A stretch of 64,000 bases of DNA from OMPR01 sp965183835 (GTDB lineage Bacteria > Pseudomonadota > Alphaproteobacteria > Rhodobacterales > Rhodobacteraceae), in assembly GCA_965183835.1 (NCBI GenBank), contig CBCYME010000023.1, positions 195,909 to 259,908 on the forward strand, in the 5' to 3' direction. Below, piece by piece: positions 7,711-16,536 of the stretch; position 1 is the first letter of the stretch; each line of letters starts with the position of its first letter. The notes beneath the pieces are model-generated. The model searched no databases. It saw only the letters and a list, made by a program, of their open reading frames with translations, and was not told the DNA's origin. A program made the position numbers and the translations under genes.

Positions 7711-8718
7711 TCAGGTTTCCTTTTCAGACGCGGAGATCATCCCGCCTATCAATTGGTAGGACAACAAATCGGGAATGTCATGGGGGTCGCGGATCAGCGG
7801 TTCGACCTTGCCCGGCAGTTTAGTCAGCTCTTTGGCAAAGGCGGCTTGGGCGGTGGCCGCGTCGTTGAGCGTGACGAACTGAAACCGGATGGGCGCGCCG
7901 GCTGGTGTTTGCGCGGCACGGGGCAGATCGCAGGGTAGAACGGTGCCGATCCGAGGATATCCGCCAGTGGTCTGGCATTCGGGCAGCAGGATAAAGGGGT
8001 TGCCGGTGCCGGTCATCTGAATGTCCCCTTGGGTGATGACCTCGGACAAGATGTTGAGCTGACCGGCGGCGGCGAACCCTTCGCCCGCGCTCTCCATCTG
8101 CATGCCCATGCGGTTGGCGCGGGGGCCACGGGTGAAGTCGGTGGCCTCGAACCGGTCCAGCGTCTCTTGCGCAAAGAGCGCGGTTTGAAAGCTGGGCACG
8201 ATCCGTAATGTGCCGCCTGTCAAACGCGCAGAGGGGGTGAGTTTCATGCCGGTGCGCGCGGTGTCTGCGCCGGCTGGCAATGTATCACCGACCTGCACCC
8301 CCTGCCCCACTTTGGCGGTCAGGTGCACGGCGCGTGATCCCAGAACAACGGGCGTATCGATGCCACCCGCAAGATGCAGATAGCCATAACCGCCTTTGAG
8401 CACAGCGCCGAGTGACAGGCGCTGCCCTTTGAGCAGTTGGTGCGAGGCGTTCCACGCGATTGCACTGCCGTCGATGCTGGCCTGCATGGGCGCACCGGTC
8501 AGGGCGATGGCGGTGTCTTGGGTGGCCTCGAATTCGCCGCCCAGTCCGGCCATTTCCAGCGCGGCCGATGTTGGGCTTTGGCCCAGCAGGGCCGCGCCCT
8601 CAAACAGCGCCAACAGATCCGCAGCACCCGAGCGGGACAGACCCTGATCCAGATACCCTTGGCGGCCCTGATCCTGAATGGTGCAGGCAGGGCCGATGCG
8701 GTGGACGATCAGGCTCAT
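7711..8718 (-). CDS. pxpC: 5-oxoprolinase subunit PxpC
   Basis: Biotin-dependent carboxyltransferase-like (KipA/AHS2) family protein, 335 residues, the second structural part of the 5-oxoprolinase. Family features include the N-terminal TIQDQGRQGYLDQGLSRSGA stretch, AALEMAGLGGEF and, toward the C-terminus, ECQTTGGYPRIGTVLPCDLPR. Its ATG at 8718 overlaps the pxpB stop in an ATGA, which implies coupled translation. Nothing appears missing. Confidence 0.95.
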   Translation of the reverse strand: MSLIVHRIGPACTIQDQGRQGYLDQGLSRSGAADLLALFEGAALLGQSPTSAALEMAGLGGEFEATQDTAIALTGAPMQASIDGSAIAWNASHQLLKGQRLSLGAVLKGGYGYLHLAGGIDTPVVLGSRAVHLTAKVGQGVQVGDTLPAGADTARTGMKLTPSARLTGGTLRIVPSFQTALFAQETLDRFEATDFTRGPRANRMGMQMESAGEGFAAAGQLNILSEVITQGDIQMTGTGNPFILLPECQTTGGYPRIGTVLPCDLPRAAQTPAGAPIRFQFVTLNDAATAQAAFAKELTKLPGKVEPLIRDPHDIPDLLSYQLIGGMISASEKET

Positions 8719-9476
8719 GTCGTGATCTCCTCACAGGTGGCACCGCCCCTGCCGTCGGCGTTGTTGGCGCCGATCTGTTCCAGCTCGGGCTTGGTGATGG
8801 GTTCGAACATCATCTCGTCCCCGGGGTTGAGCGCAAAGCTCTGCTCCATTTCCGGACGGAAACAGCGGAATGCGGTTTGGCCTACGTGACGCCAGCCCGT
8901 GGGGGTTGGACCCGAGAACAGCACGAATTGCGAAATCGCCAGCACCAGCGCGCCCTCGGGCACCATGGGGTTCAGCTCTTGCAGGCGGGGGATGTTGAAT
9001 TCGGGCCCCAGCGGCCCGAGGTACGGCTGACCCGGCGCGAACCCAATGGTGAGCACCCGGACACGGGACGCCGCCAATCGTGCGATGGCGTCCGAGGCCG
9101 TCAGGCCCGCGGCCGCAGCCGCATCTGCGAGTTGGGGCGCAAGGTCTGTGCCATAGACCGTGGGCACCCGCCAGAGCTTGCGCCCGGTCGGCAGTGCCTC
9201 GGCGTACCAATCGCGGGTTGCGAGCAGCGCGGTCAGGCGCGTGGCCATGTCTGCATGGGGGATTTGCAGCGGGTCGAACCGAACATAGGCCGAGGCCAGC
9301 GAGGTTGAGGTCTCGATCACACCGTCCCAGCCTGCGCCCTCGAGCGCGCCGCGAAACGCAAGGGCCGCGCGGTTTGAGGGTTCGGTCATGGTGTCGGCAA
9401 AGCTGACCAGCATGCCGTCCACCCCGACATTGCGCACCAGCGGATAGGAGTCAGATGGCTGAGGGGCGTGGGGCAT
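8715..9476 (-). CDS. pxpB: 5-oxoprolinase subunit PxpB
   Basis: KipI/AHS1-family subunit (253 residues) of 5-oxoprolinase. Recognised by the central segment VRVLTIGFAPGQPYLGPL and the late SPTPTGW-type motif (here GPTPTGWRHVGQTAFRCF). The start ATG 9476 has GGAG about 7 bases upstream, which places the first 26 bases inside the end of the preceding transporter gene. Such an overlap supports one transcript from the transporter into pxpBCA. Confidence 0.94.
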   Translation of the reverse strand: MPHAPQPSDSYPLVRNVGVDGMLVSFADTMTEPSNRAALAFRGALEGAGWDGVIETSTSLASAYVRFDPLQIPHADMATRLTALLATRDWYAEALPTGRKLWRVPTVYGTDLAPQLADAAAAAGLTASDAIARLAASRVRVLTIGFAPGQPYLGPLGPEFNIPRLQELNPMVPEGALVLAISQFVLFSGPTPTGWRHVGQTAFRCFRPEMEQSFALNPGDEMMFEPITKPELEQIGANNADGRGGATCEEITT

Positions 9477-10383
9477 AGAGTCTCCGCAAGAGTGTTGGGG
9501 TCAGGTACATTGGGAATTGATAGCAGCCAAGGAAAACCAAAAGGGGTTCGGTCGTCTCAGGCGGCAGCGCCACAAGGAACAGGGCAAAGTTGCGGTTGCC
9601 CGATACGATGCTGACGGGCACCGCGTCGCGACGATCCAGCGCGCTGAGGCTGAGAAAGCTCACGATCTGCGCGCCGAAATTGATGCCAAAGGCCGCAAGC
9701 AGCCAGAACCCCAGCTCCCACGGGTCGCGGTCCCATGCGGGGCGGATGGCGGACATCAGGGCGATCACGATCACCGCCAGCGCGATCACCGTCACCCCAT
9801 CCACCGAGGCGCGGTTGCGATCAGAGAGCGTGCGAAAGCCCCAGTATCGCAGGGCAAAGCCCAGCACAGCGGCGGTCAGGATCACGCTGAGCAAGCGGGC
9901 CGCGGCGTGCAGCACCTCGCCCACCCCACCCAGTTCGGGCAGGAAGAAAAACACCGGGATACAGGTCAGCGGCAGGATGGCTGTGCCAAGGATCAACAGG
10001 CGCAGCGCCGGGGCCGGATCATGGCCCAGAAGGATCGAAAAGTTGGCCGATCCCGTCACCGAAGGCGCGGCCAGAACCAGCACCGCCGCCATGGCCAGAG
10101 GTGTCAGCGGCAGGCCAAACAGCCAGAGGCAGGCAATGAACCCCAGCGGCAGCACCAGTTGCAGCACCAGTGCGGTTGCGGCGGTGCGGGTCAGGGCATC
10201 GAGGCTTTCGACAGCTTCAACCGGGCCGATGCGAAAGGCGGTCAGAAACAGCAGCAGGGCCACCATTTCCGGGATCCACGGGCGCATCACAGCGGCGAGG
10301 CCGGGCAATAACAGCCCGGCCACCAGCCCGATAATCAGGCCAAACTTGCCATGACGGGCGATAAACGCCAGTCCGAGGTGCAT
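9451..10383 (-). CDS. BASS-like (bile acid:sodium symporter fold) membrane carrier
   Basis: A 310-residue integral membrane protein with about nine to ten hydrophobic segments starting at residue 12 (FGLIIGLVAGLLLPGLAAV). The fold looks like the bile acid:Na+ symporter/arsenite permease superfamily, with the discontinuous-helix type motif APSVTGSANFSILLGHDP in the middle and SGNRNFALFLVALPP near the end, matching the two crossover motifs of that family. The cargo is unknown. It lies 20 bases downstream of the TRAP large permease and overlaps pxpB, so it is part of the same operon. It could import or export the same organic acid or amino acid handled by the cluster. Confidence 0.7.
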   Translation of the reverse strand: MHLGLAFIARHGKFGLIIGLVAGLLLPGLAAVMRPWIPEMVALLLFLTAFRIGPVEAVESLDALTRTAATALVLQLVLPLGFIACLWLFGLPLTPLAMAAVLVLAAPSVTGSANFSILLGHDPAPALRLLILGTAILPLTCIPVFFFLPELGGVGEVLHAAARLLSVILTAAVLGFALRYWGFRTLSDRNRASVDGVTVIALAVIVIALMSAIRPAWDRDPWELGFWLLAAFGINFGAQIVSFLSLSALDRRDAVPVSIVSGNRNFALFLVALPPETTEPLLVFLGCYQFPMYLTPTLLRRLYAPRPSAI

Positions 10384-10403
10384 GGTATCCGCTCCTTACC
10401 CCA

Positions 10404-11723
10404 TCACCCGTTGGGTCCGGACCTGAGGTTATCCGGTAGCCATGTGGCCAGTTCCGGGAAGGCGATCAGGACAAAGACCATCACCACCATAATCAGGAAC
10501 ATCGGGAATGCGGCCCGGGCGATAAAGCCCATTTCATGATGCGTCATACCTTGCATCACAAAGAGGTTGAACCCGATTGGCGGTGTGATCTGCGCCATTT
10601 CGACGACCACCACGATGAAGATACCAAACCAGATCAGATCGATGCCCGCGCTGCGGACAACCGGCTCCAGCACCGCCATGGTCAGCACCACGGTGGAAAT
10701 CCCGTCCAGGAAACAGCCCAGAATGATGTAGAACACCAAGAGGACCATCAGCAGCCAGAATTTGGAGAATTCCCAGCTGGCGATCAGTTCGGCCAGTTCC
10801 TTGGGCAGGCCTGTTTTGGCCATCGCGAACTTGAGAAAGGCCGAGCCAGCAAGGATCAGTGCGATCATCGCCGAGGTTCGTACCGCGCCGATGGTGCTTT
10901 CCTTGAAGGTCTGCCAATTCAGCGAGCCTTGGATCAGGGCCAGCGTCCATGCGCCGACAACGCCAATGGCGGCGGCCTCGGTTGGAGTGGCAAAGCCAAG
11001 GTACATCGACCCGATCACCACCAGAACCAGCAGGATCACCGGGATCAAAAAGCGCGAGTTCTTGAGCTTGTCGATAAAAGACATGCCTTCTTCTTGGTCG
11101 GGGTTCCAGCTTTTGGAGAGTTTGGAGTAGACCGCCACGTAGATCATGAACATGGACGCCAGCACGAGACCCGGGATCACGCCTGCAAAGAACAGTTTGA
11201 TGATCGACACGCCATCAATGGTCACGCCGTAGACGATCAGCGTCAGCGAGGGCGGGATCATCAGACCCAGTGTCGCGGCCCCGGCCAGCGTGCCGATGGT
11301 CATCTGTTCAGGATAGTTGCGCTTGCGCAGTTCCGGGATCGACATTTTGCCAACCGTGGTCAGTGTTGCGGCCGAGCTGCCAGAGACGGCGGCGAACACA
11401 GTACAGCCGACGATATTGGCATGCACCAGACCGCCGGGCAGTTTCGCCATCCAAGGGGATAGACCTTTGAACATGTCCTCGGACAGGCGGGTGCGGAACA
11501 GGATTTCGCCCATCCAGATGAACATGGGCAGCGCCGCAAGTTCCCAGGATTTGGAGGCAGACCAGATCTGGCTGACCATATCCTGACCGATGGTGGTGGA
11601 GTTCGAGAACATCTCGAGCGCGACCCAAGAGACGCCCATCATGGCGATCCCGACCCAGACACCGCTGCCCAAGAGCATGAACAAGACGCCCAGAAAGATC
11701 AGGACAAGAAAGACATAGTCCAT
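10404..11723 (-). CDS. TRAP transporter large permease (DctM type)
   Basis: The 12-TM subunit (439 residues) of a tripartite ATP-independent periplasmic transporter, which drives solute import with the Na+ gradient. The family sequence runs throughout: PMFIWMGEILFRTRLSED, KLPGGLVHANIVGCTVFAAV-SGSSAAT, GAATLGLMIPPSLTLIVYG and, late, QITPPIGFNLFVMQG. It follows the small permease by 4 bases, in the usual P-Q-M order. Full length. Confidence 0.96.
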   Translation of the reverse strand: MDYVFLVLIFLGVLFMLLGSGVWVGIAMMGVSWVALEMFSNSTTIGQDMVSQIWSASKSWELAALPMFIWMGEILFRTRLSEDMFKGLSPWMAKLPGGLVHANIVGCTVFAAVSGSSAATLTTVGKMSIPELRKRNYPEQMTIGTLAGAATLGLMIPPSLTLIVYGVTIDGVSIIKLFFAGVIPGLVLASMFMIYVAVYSKLSKSWNPDQEEGMSFIDKLKNSRFLIPVILLVLVVIGSMYLGFATPTEAAAIGVVGAWTLALIQGSLNWQTFKESTIGAVRTSAMIALILAGSAFLKFAMAKTGLPKELAELIASWEFSKFWLLMVLLVFYIILGCFLDGISTVVLTMAVLEPVVRSAGIDLIWFGIFIVVVVEMAQITPPIGFNLFVMQGMTHHEMGFIARAAFPMFLIMVVMVFVLIAFPELATWLPDNLRSGPNG

Positions 11724-11727
11724 TTTC

Positions 11728-12312
11728 TCAGACCTCCTGCGTTTCGATGTTGTCGTTTTGGATGCGATGCTTGCCTGTAAAGATCAGGTGCAACAGGTGA
11801 TCTGTCAGGGCGACGGCCAAAATGACCCCGCCGATGATCATCACCGACTGCGGTATCCACAGCGCAGTTTTGTCCTGCGCCTGACTGACATCGTTGAATT
11901 TCCAAGACCAATAGACGAATTGCCGGGCGTGCCAGCAGAAATACCACATAGTCGCGGCGGCAACGGTGAAACACCAGATATCGACATAGCGTTTGGCGTT
12001 TGGCCCAACCGCGTTCAACAACAGGGACACGCGGATGTGCGCCCCGCGGTTCAGTGCTGCGCCGAAGCCCATGAAAGAGGCTGCCGCCATGAAATAGGCC
12101 GCATACTCTGGCGCGCCCGGGAAAACCTCGGATGACCATCGGGCCAGCATCTGCAAAACGATCAAGCCAAGGATGGCGATCATGCAGAGGGCTGCAAGGA
12201 ATTCAGCAAAACGGTAAGTGAAGTCCAATCCAGTTCGGATTGACGGTACTAACCGTAATATCAGGCGATAGATAAAGTCGAGTCCAGCCCGTAGGCCGCG
12301 CAGGACACCCAT
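11728..12312 (-). CDS. TRAP transporter small permease (DctQ type)
   Basis: Four-TM small subunit of the TRAP system, 194 residues. The core (FPGAPEYAAYFMAAASFMGF then GAHIRVSLLL) is typical of DctQ. It carries an unusual N-terminal extension in which a short motif is repeated: GLDFIYRLILRL at about residue 10 and GLDFTYRFAEFL at about residue 28. The start ATG 12312 has AGGAGGGTGA upstream and is convincing, so the extension is probably real. It lies between dctP and dctM. Confidence 0.92.
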   Translation of the reverse strand: MGVLRGLRAGLDFIYRLILRLVPSIRTGLDFTYRFAEFLAALCMIAILGLIVLQMLARWSSEVFPGAPEYAAYFMAAASFMGFGAALNRGAHIRVSLLLNAVGPNAKRYVDIWCFTVAAATMWYFCWHARQFVYWSWKFNDVSQAQDKTALWIPQSVMIIGGVILAVALTDHLLHLIFTGKHRIQNDNIETQEV

Positions 12313-12375
12313 TGTGTCACCCTCCTGTTGGATGCAAATCGGGCGGCACGAGACGCGCCGCCCGACGGATTTTAA

Positions 12376-13353
12376 TTACTGCATTGCGTTGAAGGCATCG
12401 ACGATGGCTTTGCCCTCGTCACCTGCGGCTTCGAGCCATTCGTTGGTCATGGTCACGCCGATTTCTTTCAGCTCACCCACCATTTGATCGGATGCCGGGC
12501 CGACGGTCATGCCACCGTCACGCAGACCTTGCAGCGTGAAGCCGGTGTATTCTTTGGCGCGCCAGTTGCCTGCATATTCCGCCAGTTCCGCACAGCCTTT
12601 GATGACGTTCTTGTGGCCATCAGCCGTTGCGGCCCATTTTTCCGAGTTTACCATCACGTAGTTGCGGGGCAGCCAAGCGTCCACTTCGTAGAAGAAGCCG
12701 AGGCTTTCCCAGACTTTACGGTCGTAGCCGGTGGAGCCGGACGACACCATGGATTCAGCAACACCTGTTGCGAAGGCTTGGCTGATTTCAGCGGCCTCAA
12801 TCGTGACGGGCAACATGCCTGTCAGTTCAGCCAGACGCGAGGTGGCGTTGTTATAGCTGCGGAACTTGATGCCCTTCATTTCAGCGACCGAGTTCACCTC
12901 GTCCTTGAAATAGAGACCTTGGGGCGGCCATGGCACAGCGTAGAGCAGCGTCAGGTTCTGCTCGGACAGCAGTTTTTCAATTGCAGGCTTGGCCGCTTTC
13001 CACAGCTTGTCGCTGTCGTCAAACGAGGTCGCGAGGAAGGGGATCGAGTCAAAGCCAAACAGCGCGTTTTCGTTCTGGTGACCAGAGAGCAGACGCTCGC
13101 CGATGGGGGCCTGACCGGTTTGGATCGCGCGTTTGATGTCGGCGCCTTTGAAAAGCGAGCCCGACGGGTGGGTGTTGATTTCGATTTCGCCGCCGGTGCC
13201 GGTGGTAACACACTGGGCAAATTCAGCGCCTGTGGCCGAGTGGAAGTTGGACGCCGAATAGGCCATTGGCATGTCCCAGACCTCGGCAGCGGCAGGTGAT
13301 GCAACCGCAGCGGTCAGGGCCGTGGCGGCCAGCAATTTCGTGAGTTTTTTCAT
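12376..13353 (-). CDS. TRAP substrate-binding protein (DctP family)
   Basis: Periplasmic solute receptor, 325 residues, with a cleavable signal peptide (MKKLTKLLAATALTAAVASP then AAA-EVWDMP). The DctP family core includes NTHPSGSLFKGADIKRAIQTG and GIKFRSYNNATSRLAELTGM; the Arg in KFRSY is the conserved carboxylate clamp, so the ligand is expected to carry a carboxyl group. It is the first transporter gene, 39 bases after the dehydrogenase gene. A 63-base gap separates it from dctQ, normal for the more strongly expressed binding protein. Confidence 0.95.
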   Translation of the reverse strand: MKKLTKLLAATALTAAVASPAAAEVWDMPMAYSASNFHSATGAEFAQCVTTGTGGEIEINTHPSGSLFKGADIKRAIQTGQAPIGERLLSGHQNENALFGFDSIPFLATSFDDSDKLWKAAKPAIEKLLSEQNLTLLYAVPWPPQGLYFKDEVNSVAEMKGIKFRSYNNATSRLAELTGMLPVTIEAAEISQAFATGVAESMVSSGSTGYDRKVWESLGFFYEVDAWLPRNYVMVNSEKWAATADGHKNVIKGCAELAEYAGNWRAKEYTGFTLQGLRDGGMTVGPASDQMVGELKEIGVTMTNEWLEAAGDEGKAIVDAFNAMQ

Positions 13354-13392
13354 GGTTCTTCTCCCTAGTGGTTCTGTTGGATTGCCTGATCT

Positions 13393-14655
13393 TTAGTGTC
13401 CGGCCTTCGTGAAGCGTGCCGGTGAATAGGCGCTCAGGTCAACGTTTGGTTGCCGCCCCGAGATGAGTTGGGCCAGCAAGCGCCCTGTTTTTGGGCCTCC
13501 GGTGAGGCCAATGTGGTGATGCCCGAAACCTGTAAATGCGCCTTTGAGGCCCGGAGCCTCGCCGATGACGGGGATCGAATCGCTGGTGGCGGGGCGATGG
13601 CCCATCCATTCAGTGATATGTTTGGCGCGCAAACCGGGAAAGGCTTTGGCCGCATTCCGGCGCAACAGGTCCAGCGGAGCCTTGGAGGGTCCGGCCTCGA
13701 TCCCGCCGAATTCGACAACGCCTGCCAAACGCAAGCGGCCATCCATCGGTGTGGCGACGAATTTACCGCCCACGACCATGACCGGGGTTGTGGGCATCAT
13801 GTTTGGTTCCCAGAATTCCAGATGATAGCCGCGCTCGGCCTCGAGCGGGACATCCAGACCCAGAATGTCGGCCAGAGGTCCGGACCAGACGCCGGTGGCC
13901 ACCACAACCGCATCGCAATCAATGGTTTCGCCCCCTGCCCGCACGCCAGTGACATGGCCGTTTTCGCGGGCAATATCGGTCACGTCAGCGCGCACAAATG
14001 TGCCGCCTTGCGCCTCGACATGGGTGGCAAGGTCTTTGACGTATTGCCCCGGGTCCGCGATCAGCCCGTGGTCCTTGAGCCGGGTGGCAAAATTCAGATC
14101 GGGTGAAAAGGCGGGGTCGAGGTCGTGGAACGCCTGACCTTCGAATTCTTCCCAGGTGAAGCCGTTTTCGCGGCGCAGGTTCCAGCCGAATGCATCCGTT
14201 TCGAAATGAGCACGGTCATCATAGATGAACATGTAATCGGATGGTTTGATCCACTTTTCTGCCCCGGTTCCCGCCGACAGCGCGAGGTGGTCGTTCAGGC
14301 CGTCACCCACAATCGGGGTCAGCGCCTTGGCGATGCGGGTGGTGTCGGCGGCGTTGGCGTGGCTCATGTATTTGCGCAGCCACGGCAGCAATTTGGGCAC
14401 ATAACCCCATTTCAGAAACAGCGGCTGGTTGGGGCTGAGCAGCATTTTCGGCGCTTTGGCCAGCAGACCCGGCCCTGTTACGGGCACGATCGAGCAGGAG
14501 GCCAGAACGCCCCCGTTGCCATAGCTTGCCCCTTCGGCGGGGCCGGCGCGGTCGATCAGCACGACCTTATGCCCATCGCGTTGCAACCAGATTGCGGTTG
14601 AAACCCCGACAATCCCGGCGCCGATGATGGCTATGGTTTTAGGTTCTTGGGTCAT
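13393..14655 (-). CDS. FAD-dependent D-amino-acid dehydrogenase-like (DadA family)
   Basis: A 420-residue DAO/DadA-type flavoenzyme that should oxidise an amino or imino acid, possibly a D-amino acid or a D-proline derivative. The FAD-binding GxGxxG is at the N-terminus (IAIIGAGIVGVSTAIWLQRD). The C-terminal FAD segment reads GFGHHHIGLTGGPKTGRLLA. Substrate-domain markers include MGHRPATSDSIPVIG. ATG 14655 is chosen because GGAGGGG lies just upstream; the frame continues to 14718 without a ribosome site. It is the first gene of the leftward run ending in pxpA and is divergent from the MarR-like regulator. The substrate is inferred only from context. Confidence 0.9.
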   Translation of the reverse strand: MTQEPKTIAIIGAGIVGVSTAIWLQRDGHKVVLIDRAGPAEGASYGNGGVLASCSIVPVTGPGLLAKAPKMLLSPNQPLFLKWGYVPKLLPWLRKYMSHANAADTTRIAKALTPIVGDGLNDHLALSAGTGAEKWIKPSDYMFIYDDRAHFETDAFGWNLRRENGFTWEEFEGQAFHDLDPAFSPDLNFATRLKDHGLIADPGQYVKDLATHVEAQGGTFVRADVTDIARENGHVTGVRAGGETIDCDAVVVATGVWSGPLADILGLDVPLEAERGYHLEFWEPNMMPTTPVMVVGGKFVATPMDGRLRLAGVVEFGGIEAGPSKAPLDLLRRNAAKAFPGLRAKHITEWMGHRPATSDSIPVIGEAPGLKGAFTGFGHHHIGLTGGPKTGRLLAQLISGRQPNVDLSAYSPARFTKAGH

Positions 14656-14729
14656 TTCCCCTCCAGACCTGCGCATGCAGGCAGAAAACGCGATTCCATG
14701 ACGCGCAGAGTGACACACATTTGCGATAC

Positions 14730-14746
14730 GTCAACAAAATGTTGAC
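14730..14746. promoter_or_regulatory. perfect 17-bp palindrome, likely operator
   Basis: GTCAACA-AAA-TGTTGAC is a perfect 7-bp inverted repeat with a 3-base centre. It sits in the gap between the divergent dehydrogenase gene and the MarR-like regulator, 30 bases before the regulator's ATG. It is a good candidate for the regulator's own binding site, controlling both directions. Confidence 0.7.
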
Positions 14747-14775
14747 ATTTTATCATCGTTGCGTAGATTTGGGTC

Positions 14776-15291
14776 ATGTCAAACGCTCCCCTTGGTCCCA
14801 TCGTGTCCTCGGCTCATCTGGCCGATGGAAAGATTCCTGAACTGTCTGAATTTGAATTCGGACTGATCATTGCAAGCCATGCCTTTGAGCGGTGGACCGT
14901 TCGGGCAATGGCCGCCGCCGGATACCCAGAGCTGTCGTCGCTGGACGTTCTGGTGCTGCATACGGTGCACCACCGGAATCGCCCCAAAAAGCTGGCTGAT
15001 ATCTGTTTGGTTCTGAACGTCGAAGACACGCACACAGTCAACTATGCGATCAAGAAGCTTTCCAAAGCCGGGTTGGTTACGGCGGGCCGTCTGGGCAAGG
15101 AAAAAACGGTTGAGGCGACGGACAAAGGGGCGCAAGCCTGCAAAACCTATCGTGAAATCCGTGAGGCGCTGCTGTTGGAAAACATGAAAGAGGTCGGGAT
15201 TGACCCCGATCAGCTGGGCCGGATTTCGGGGTTGTTGCGGCTGATGTCTGGCCAATACGACCAAGCGGCGCGCGCCGCGACAGCCTATTGA
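14776..15291 (+). CDS. MarR-like winged-helix regulator
   Basis: A 171-residue winged-helix DNA-binding protein. Residues about 50-115 hold the helix-turn-helix and wing (KLADICLVLNVEDTHTVNYA, then IKKLSKAGLVTAGRLGKEKT), as in MarR-family regulators. A helical C-terminal part is expected to form the dimer. It is divergent from the dadA-like gene with a perfect palindrome between them, so it probably controls the dehydrogenase-TRAP-pxp operon. Its ligand is unknown. It ends 14 bases before the convergent enolase-family gene. Confidence 0.85.
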   Translation: MSNAPLGPIVSSAHLADGKIPELSEFEFGLIIASHAFERWTVRAMAAAGYPELSSLDVLVLHTVHHRNRPKKLADICLVLNVEDTHTVNYAIKKLSKAGLVTAGRLGKEKTVEATDKGAQACKTYREIREALLLENMKEVGIDPDQLGRISGLLRLMSGQYDQAARAATAY

Positions 15292-15305
15292 CCAGACAGA
15301 GCGCA

Positions 15306-16433
15306 TCAGAACGACCTCTGCTTGGCGAAGTGATCCAGCTTTGACAGATCAGGGCGCAGGCCCAGACCCGGCGCATCGGGTACGATGACCTGCCCGTTTT
15401 CCACGTGGAATGGGGTTTCAAGGATGTCTTCGACCAAGAAATAGCTGGCTTGGTAGAACTCGCACCCCAGCGTGATTTCGGGGGTGGCGGCGATCATGTG
15501 GGTGCCTGCGAGGTGGGCCAGCCCGGCCTCGAACATGTCGCCACCATAGGCCATCAGACCATTGGCTGCGGCGATGCGGGCCACCGATTGGGCCCGGGTC
15601 AGGCCACCGGATTTCATGATTTTGATCGAGACACCGTCACAGATGCCTTCGCGAGCGGCGCGGGTCATATCCTCGGGGCCGAACACGCTTTCGTCCGCCA
15701 GCAGCGGGATATCCATCATGCCGCGCAGTTGGGCCATCATGTCATAGTGGTGATGGCGCACGGGCTGTTCGATGAAATCGGGTTTGAACTGCGCCACATC
15801 CAGCACCTGTGGAATGGCCTGTTCGATTTCCAAGCCCTGATTGTAGTCCACCCGGACGTTGAATTCGGGGAAATCCTGCGCGATCCGTTCCAGACGCATG
15901 ACGTCAAAGGCGTGATCCTTGAAGCCGGTTTTAAGCTTGATCAGACCCACATTGTCGTCACGCAACCGTTGCATCAACGTGATATCCGCGTCGAAATCGG
16001 GGTTGGCGATGGAACAGCTGAGCGGGATGGTATCGCGGGCTTTGCTGCCGAGAAAGGCCCAGACCGGTTGTCCGGTGATGTGGCCTGACAGGTCAAGCAG
16101 AGCGGTCTCGAGCGCCGCCTTAGCCTCGGTACAATGGGCGACGGCGCGGCTGGCCTGTTCCATGATCTTGGCACGGTCGGCCACCCGCTTGCCCACGACC
16201 AGCGGGCGAATATAGCGATCAAGGGCGGCATAGGTTGCTTCGGGCGTGCCGGTAAACACCGACCACGGCGAGGCCTCGCCAAAGCCCTGTGCGCCACCCT
16301 CGGCGGTCAGGCGCAGAACGACAATCTCACACGATCCTTCGACCCGGCCAATGCCGTGATCCCGTGCGGACACCACCGGCAAGGCAAGGTGCCACAAATC
16401 GAATCCGGTGATGGTTTGCAAAAGCTCCGTCAT
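15306..16433 (-). CDS. mandelate racemase/muconate lactonizing enzyme family protein
   Basis: Enolase-superfamily enzyme (375 residues) with an N-terminal capping domain and a TIM barrel. The barrel residues are visible: the Lys pair in LIKLKTG (KxK base), the metal ligands D in RVDYNQGL, E in FIEQPV and D-E in LLADESVFG, and the opposing Lys in VSIKIMKSGG. That last Lys puts it in the MLE subgroup rather than the mandelate racemase subgroup. Family members with similar neighbours act on proline derivatives, for example as cis-3-hydroxy-L-proline dehydratase, but this is an inference from context. It is divergent from its probable LysR regulator at 16537. Confidence 0.9.
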   Translation of the reverse strand: MTELLQTITGFDLWHLALPVVSARDHGIGRVEGSCEIVVLRLTAEGGAQGFGEASPWSVFTGTPEATYAALDRYIRPLVVGKRVADRAKIMEQASRAVAHCTEAKAALETALLDLSGHITGQPVWAFLGSKARDTIPLSCSIANPDFDADITLMQRLRDDNVGLIKLKTGFKDHAFDVMRLERIAQDFPEFNVRVDYNQGLEIEQAIPQVLDVAQFKPDFIEQPVRHHHYDMMAQLRGMMDIPLLADESVFGPEDMTRAAREGICDGVSIKIMKSGGLTRAQSVARIAAANGLMAYGGDMFEAGLAHLAGTHMIAATPEITLGCEFYQASYFLVEDILETPFHVENGQVIVPDAPGLGLRPDLSKLDHFAKQRSF

Positions 16434-16508
16434 GTTTCCCCCTGAGTGACGTTGGGCAAAGCTTGCGCAACTCAGGTCATCATTTCCAATACTAATATTT
16501 TGCCAAGG

Positions 16509-16525
16509 TATCAGAATTGGTGATA
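16509..16525. promoter_or_regulatory. LysR-type box between divergent genes
   Basis: TATCA-GAATTGG-TGATA is a dyad with a 7-base centre, close to the T-N11-A LysR box pattern. It lies 12 bases before the LysR ATG and about 75 bases before the divergent enolase-family gene, the usual place for a LysR autoregulatory site. Confidence 0.55.
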
Positions 16526-16536
16526 TAGGGCCTGAT

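Noticed and set aside
9517..10354. Two long plus-strand frames (about 260 codons) opposite the BASS-like gene
   Set aside because: They are antisense by-products of GC-rich codon use; products are Gln/Arg/His- or Ser/Arg-rich and the minus strand has a clear membrane protein.
10536..11462. 308-codon plus-strand frame opposite the TRAP large permease
   Set aside because: Low-complexity His/Asp/Gln-rich product; the minus strand encodes a textbook DctM.
12484..13299. 271-codon plus-strand frame opposite dctP
   Set aside because: Shadow of the binding-protein gene with no family features.
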